The notes beneath the pieces were generated by a model. It did no database searches. It worked only from the letters and a program-made list of their open reading frames with translations, and was not told where the DNA came from. The translations under genes and the position numbers were made by a program. A DNA stretch of 64,000 bases from Tieghemostelium lacteum (Eukaryota; Evosea; Eumycetozoa; Dictyosteliales; Raperosteliaceae): contig LODT01000028.1 in NCBI GenBank assembly GCA_001606155.1, positions 1,216,735 to 1,280,734 of the forward strand. Reading direction: 5' to 3'. How positions within the stretch are numbered: the first letter of the stretch is position 1; each line of letters begins with the position of its first letter. Below, one piece after another: positions 61,131 through 64,000 of the stretch.

Positions 61131-64000
61131 TTATTGATCTATAATGAGATTATCAATGTTATCTGTTGAGGTATTGGCTAATGATGATACTGAATTATTT
61201 ACTATAGTTTGTTCTTTAATACGAAATAGACACTTTTCAATATGAATAATAGTTGGTTTATCATTTGGTAGAATCTCATTACATTCTTGGAAATAGGATA
61301 GAGCTTGTTCATAATTTGCCAATTTAAACTGTTCAATTCCACTGGAATAGGCTGGTAACATTTTAATCTTTAAATCTATGATTCCTTCTTTTTCTCCATC
61401 AATAACCTCGTAGATATCGACTACTTCACTTTTACCTTTAACAGTTACAGAATCTACATAACGTAATGTGAATTCATCAATAGAGGCACCAATGGCTTCT
61501 AGGGTAAACTGAGTAATGAGAATTCTACAACCATAGTCTTTACAAAGCTGTTCAGTTCTCGAAGCTAGATTTACAGCATCACCTAATGCTGTAGGTTCCA
61601 TTCTAGTCTCAGTTCCAACGATACCGATAATAGTCTTACCTGTGTTGATACCTATACCCGTCTCAACAGTTGAGAATCTAAACCCAGAAACATGCATAAA
61701 ATCCAGTGATCGCATCATACCAATAGCAGCCTTGACTGCAAATATAGCTTGTTCATTTAGATCACTTTGAGGGAAAATGGCCATGATTGCATCACCTATA
61801 AACTTGTCAATGAAACCTCCACGTTCAGTTAACGCTGGTATAGCAAATGCCAAATAGGTATTAAGAAAATCAATGACATCATCGACCATCATCTTCTCAG
61901 TTGTCGATGTAAACTCTCTGATATCTGAAAAGAATATAGTAATAGTCTTTGAAATGGCATCACCTAGATATACATTCTCCATACCTGTAGGAGCGATAAG
62001 TTGTTGGAATTCAACTGGAACGAATAGACTAATGATATTCTCCAAATCTTGAATTTTTCTAATGGATTGATTAGGTTTCATACCCATGAGTTTACTAGAC
62101 ATTTGACCTGAAGATGACACTGTTCCACTGGTACTTCCTTGGTTTCCTAATAGAGATAACGGTGAATTGGTATTCGAGGACTGAGATGCATTAGGACCTA
62201 GACTAGGACTATCAGAGATATTAGGTAACCCAGATAGAGAACCATTGTTACTACCAGCTGTAGAAATGGATGGTGATCCAATGAGATTACTACTGTTACT
62301 CAAAGGACTTTGTCCATCCTTATTCTGACCAGACCCTGCGCTAGCTGTACTAGTTATAGACCCACTTGATGAGTTATTGTCCAGTATTGATGGTAGAATA
62401 TCAATCTGACGTTTGTTAGTCAAATTAGACTCCAACACTCTAATAGGTAACAGTATATTAAGTTTTCTCTTTTTCTCAATCTTGATGAGAAAAGGTTTAA
62501 GGAAAATGGAGATTTTTGATATTGGACAGTAGGTATCAATACCAATATCTCTAGCTCTTTGTTTATTCTCTTCTGAGATATCAGAGTGCTTAGAGACTGC
62601 CAATATGGGTAACCTAATTCTTCTACGATGTTGTAATTGAATAGAATCAGCTTGTTGTGGTAGTATCTGAGTTTGATTAGATTGTAATCCACTAGAACTA
62701 ACATTACCACTATTTCCACTATTACCACTATTACCACTACTATTGTTATTGTTATTGTTATTAAAAGAACCTAACGATAAACGTCTCTTTAGAATCTTAT
62801 TTTCTTTAGTTGAGGCAGGATTTTGAAGGAATATAGCATTGTGTGCAAAATCCTCTTGAGATCTAATGAATTCAGATACCTCAAATCCATTAATGATAGG
62901 TAGTTCCAAATCAACAATAACCAAATCATAATAGTTCTTTTTCAATAGAGATATCATTGACATTCCATCTGAGACAAATGTAGAAAAGTAACCAAAACTT
63001 TCTAGACTATTTTGAATTTCACTCTGTGCATTGGTATCCATTACACCAATGAGTACCCTCATTATAGGTTTACCAGTTTCATGAACCTTCAATGGAAACT
63101 CTGAATTAAATCTTATTATATTTGAATCTTTTTTAATGTTATTATTTTGATTATTACTATTACTAATATTATTGTTATTATTAGTATTACTACTACTGAT
63201 GTTGTTATTGTTTTGTACATTGTTATTAACATTTTTAATTTCTTCACTTGACAAACCTTCAGGTTGACCAATTAAACTTTTAGGTGGGTTAGATGACTGT
63301 TCAAGTTTAGTGATAGGATGTTGATTCAGTTTAAAGCATTCAATAATGCCATTAATCAAGTTGAGGTGAGTCAGTGGTTTGATGATGTAATTGATAGATG
63401 TGGTCTTTTCATTTTTAAGAATCTTATCTGATGGAGATAACATTAAAATGATTTTTATACCTGCAAATTGTGGATTATCCATAATCATCTGTACAGTTTC
63501 CAAACCATCACAACCTGGCATATGGTAGTCAATAAGTATCAGCTTGTACTGGTTCTTGAGAGTATTTGATAGTTTAAGTTCTCTAATACCCTCAACACTA
63601 CTAGAGACAGTACACACTTTGGATCCAAGTAGTGATAGTATATATTTTGCAGTGTAACGGTTATGTACATTATCATCAATTACCAGAATGGGAAGATCCT
63701 CAAACAATGCCTTTTGATCAGGATCAAATTGGTATGGTATAGTAGCCAACTGAGGATTCTTATCCACTTGTATAGTAACCCTTAACACAAAAGCAGTTCC
63801 ATTACTATCGTGGTTTCTTTCAGCGTATAACTCACCACCAATAGATTTTGCAATCTTATTGCAAATGACTAAACCCAGACCAGACCCCTTCTTCTTCTCA
63901 TTGGAAGACACTGGAGGGAATGGTAGAAACTGATTACAAATCTCCAGCTCTTCATCAGTCATACCAACACCTGTATCATATATCGCAATCTCCAAGACTA
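61131..64000 (-). CDS. acrA: AcrA: hybrid histidine-kinase/response-regulator adenylyl cyclase (5' part beyond the window)
   Basis: About 956 residues are in the window; the N-terminus lies beyond 64000. In order: the end of a histidine-kinase ATPase domain (IYDTGVGM as G1 box, KGSGLGLVICNKIAKSIGG as G2 box); receiver 1 (ILVIDDN acidic pair, LILIDYHMPGCDG phospho-Asp, YIIKPLT Lys); an Asn-rich linker; receiver 2 (DLVIVDLELPIINGFE phospho-Asp, acidic pair not conserved), interrupted by an Asn/Ser insert; and a Ser/Asn/Gly-rich linker. Then comes a class III cyclase domain: FFSDIREFTSTTEKM and DKFIGDAIMAIF carry the two metal-binding Asp, and EPTALGDAVNLASR and VKGKSEVVDIYEV follow. A TPR-like helix pair ends the protein. 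In Dictyostelium AcrA makes cAMP in late development and is needed for spore maturation. Confidence 0.95.
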   Translation of the reverse strand, partial: VLEIAIYDTGVGMTDEELEICNQFLPFPPVSSNEKKKGSGLGLVICNKIAKSIGGELYAERNHDSNGTAFVLRVTIQVDKNPQLATIPYQFDPDQKALFEDLPILVIDDNVHNRYTAKYILSLLGSKVCTVSSSVEGIRELKLSNTLKNQYKLILIDYHMPGCDGLETVQMIMDNPQFAGIKIILMLSPSDKILKNEKTTSINYIIKPLTHLNLINGIIECFKLNQHPITKLEQSSNPPKSLIGQPEGLSSEEIKNVNNNVQNNNNISSSNTNNNNNISNSNNQNNNIKKDSNIIRFNSEFPLKVHETGKPIMRVLIGVMDTNAQSEIQNSLESFGYFSTFVSDGMSMISLLKKNYYDLVIVDLELPIINGFEVSEFIRSQEDFAHNAIFLQNPASTKENKILKRRLSLGSFNNNNNNNSSGNSGNSGNSGNVSSSGLQSNQTQILPQQADSIQLQHRRRIRLPILAVSKHSDISEENKQRARDIGIDTYCPISKISIFLKPFLIKIEKKRKLNILLPIRVLESNLTNKRQIDILPSILDNNSSSGSITSTASAGSGQNKDGQSPLSNSSNLIGSPSISTAGSNNGSLSGLPNISDSPSLGPNASQSSNTNSPLSLLGNQGSTSGTVSSSGQMSSKLMGMKPNQSIRKIQDLENIISLFVPVEFQQLIAPTGMENVYLGDAISKTITIFFSDIREFTSTTEKMMVDDVIDFLNTYLAFAIPALTERGGFIDKFIGDAIMAIFPQSDLNEQAIFAVKAAIGMMRSLDFMHVSGFRFSTVETGIGINTGKTIIGIVGTETRMEPTALGDAVNLASRTEQLCKDYGCRILITQFTLEAIGASIDEFTLRYVDSVTVKGKSEVVDIYEVIDGEKEGIIDLKIKMLPAYSSGIEQFKLANYEQALSYFQECNEILPNDKPTIIHIEKCLFRIKEQTIVNNSVSSLANTSTDNIDNLIIDQ

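Overview
The window looks like a contiguous stretch of a dictyostelid social amoeba nuclear genome. The sequence is strongly AT-rich, introns are short (about 40-120 bp) with GTA.../...TAG ends, and coding CAA/AAT/TCA repeats give long Gln, Asn and Ser tracts. Three genes are dictyostelid hallmarks: a YakA (DYRK-family) kinase with a huge poly-Gln tail, the actin regulator CARMIL, and the hybrid histidine-kinase/adenylyl cyclase AcrA. The species cannot be fixed from sequence alone. Exon joins were read by hand from splice sites, frame and family fit.

Layout. 0-2.6 kb: an unknown partial gene, an MRG15-type chromatin protein and a mitochondrial-type pyrophosphatase. 2.6-6.6 kb: a head-to-head pair of large unknown paralogs, only one of which has a long hydrophobic C-terminal region. 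6.6-8.3 kb: gene-poor, with a tRNA-Val-like half. 8.3-15.1 kb: a tandem array of seven-helix membrane proteins, all on the minus strand: four open genes, one copy with a homopolymer frameshift and one 5' relic. 15.7-29.8 kb: housekeeping and signalling genes (a short SNARE, CARMIL, a CSC1/TMEM63-type channel, YakA, a TMEM64/VTT membrane protein). 30.7-36.1 kb: two small unknown genes, a mitochondrial carrier, a Nopp140/SRP40-type nucleolar protein and a GH5-like secreted protein that has lost both catalytic glutamates.

36.7-44.4 kb: three tandem copies of a P-loop GTPase with a Cys/His motif and a coiled coil. Copy 1 looks intact, copy 2 has a frameshift, and copy 3 has lost the canonical P-loop. 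The array also holds a leucine-rich-repeat relic, a duplicated 5' end of the neighbouring Nudix gene, and a 201-bp MITE-like insertion in the leader of copy 3. 44.6-49.1 kb: Nudix hydrolase, PYM, a mitochondrial-type unknown, TFIIA gamma and methylthioribose-1-phosphate isomerase. 49.1-52.6 kb: a graveyard with an FG-nucleoporin relic, a possible BTB scrap and a broken Crinkler/RHS-type NTPase. 52.8-64 kb: a BTB/discoidin-domain protein, an F-box-like LRR protein, a four-helix membrane protein, an LRMDA-like LRR protein, a secreted unknown, and AcrA running off the right edge.

Most genes are single-copy and functionally unrelated to their neighbours, as usual in dictyostelids. The accessory interest lies in the tandem families (7TM array, GTPase array, divergent paralog pair), the inactive-looking GH5 protein and the gene-decay zone at 49-52 kb.
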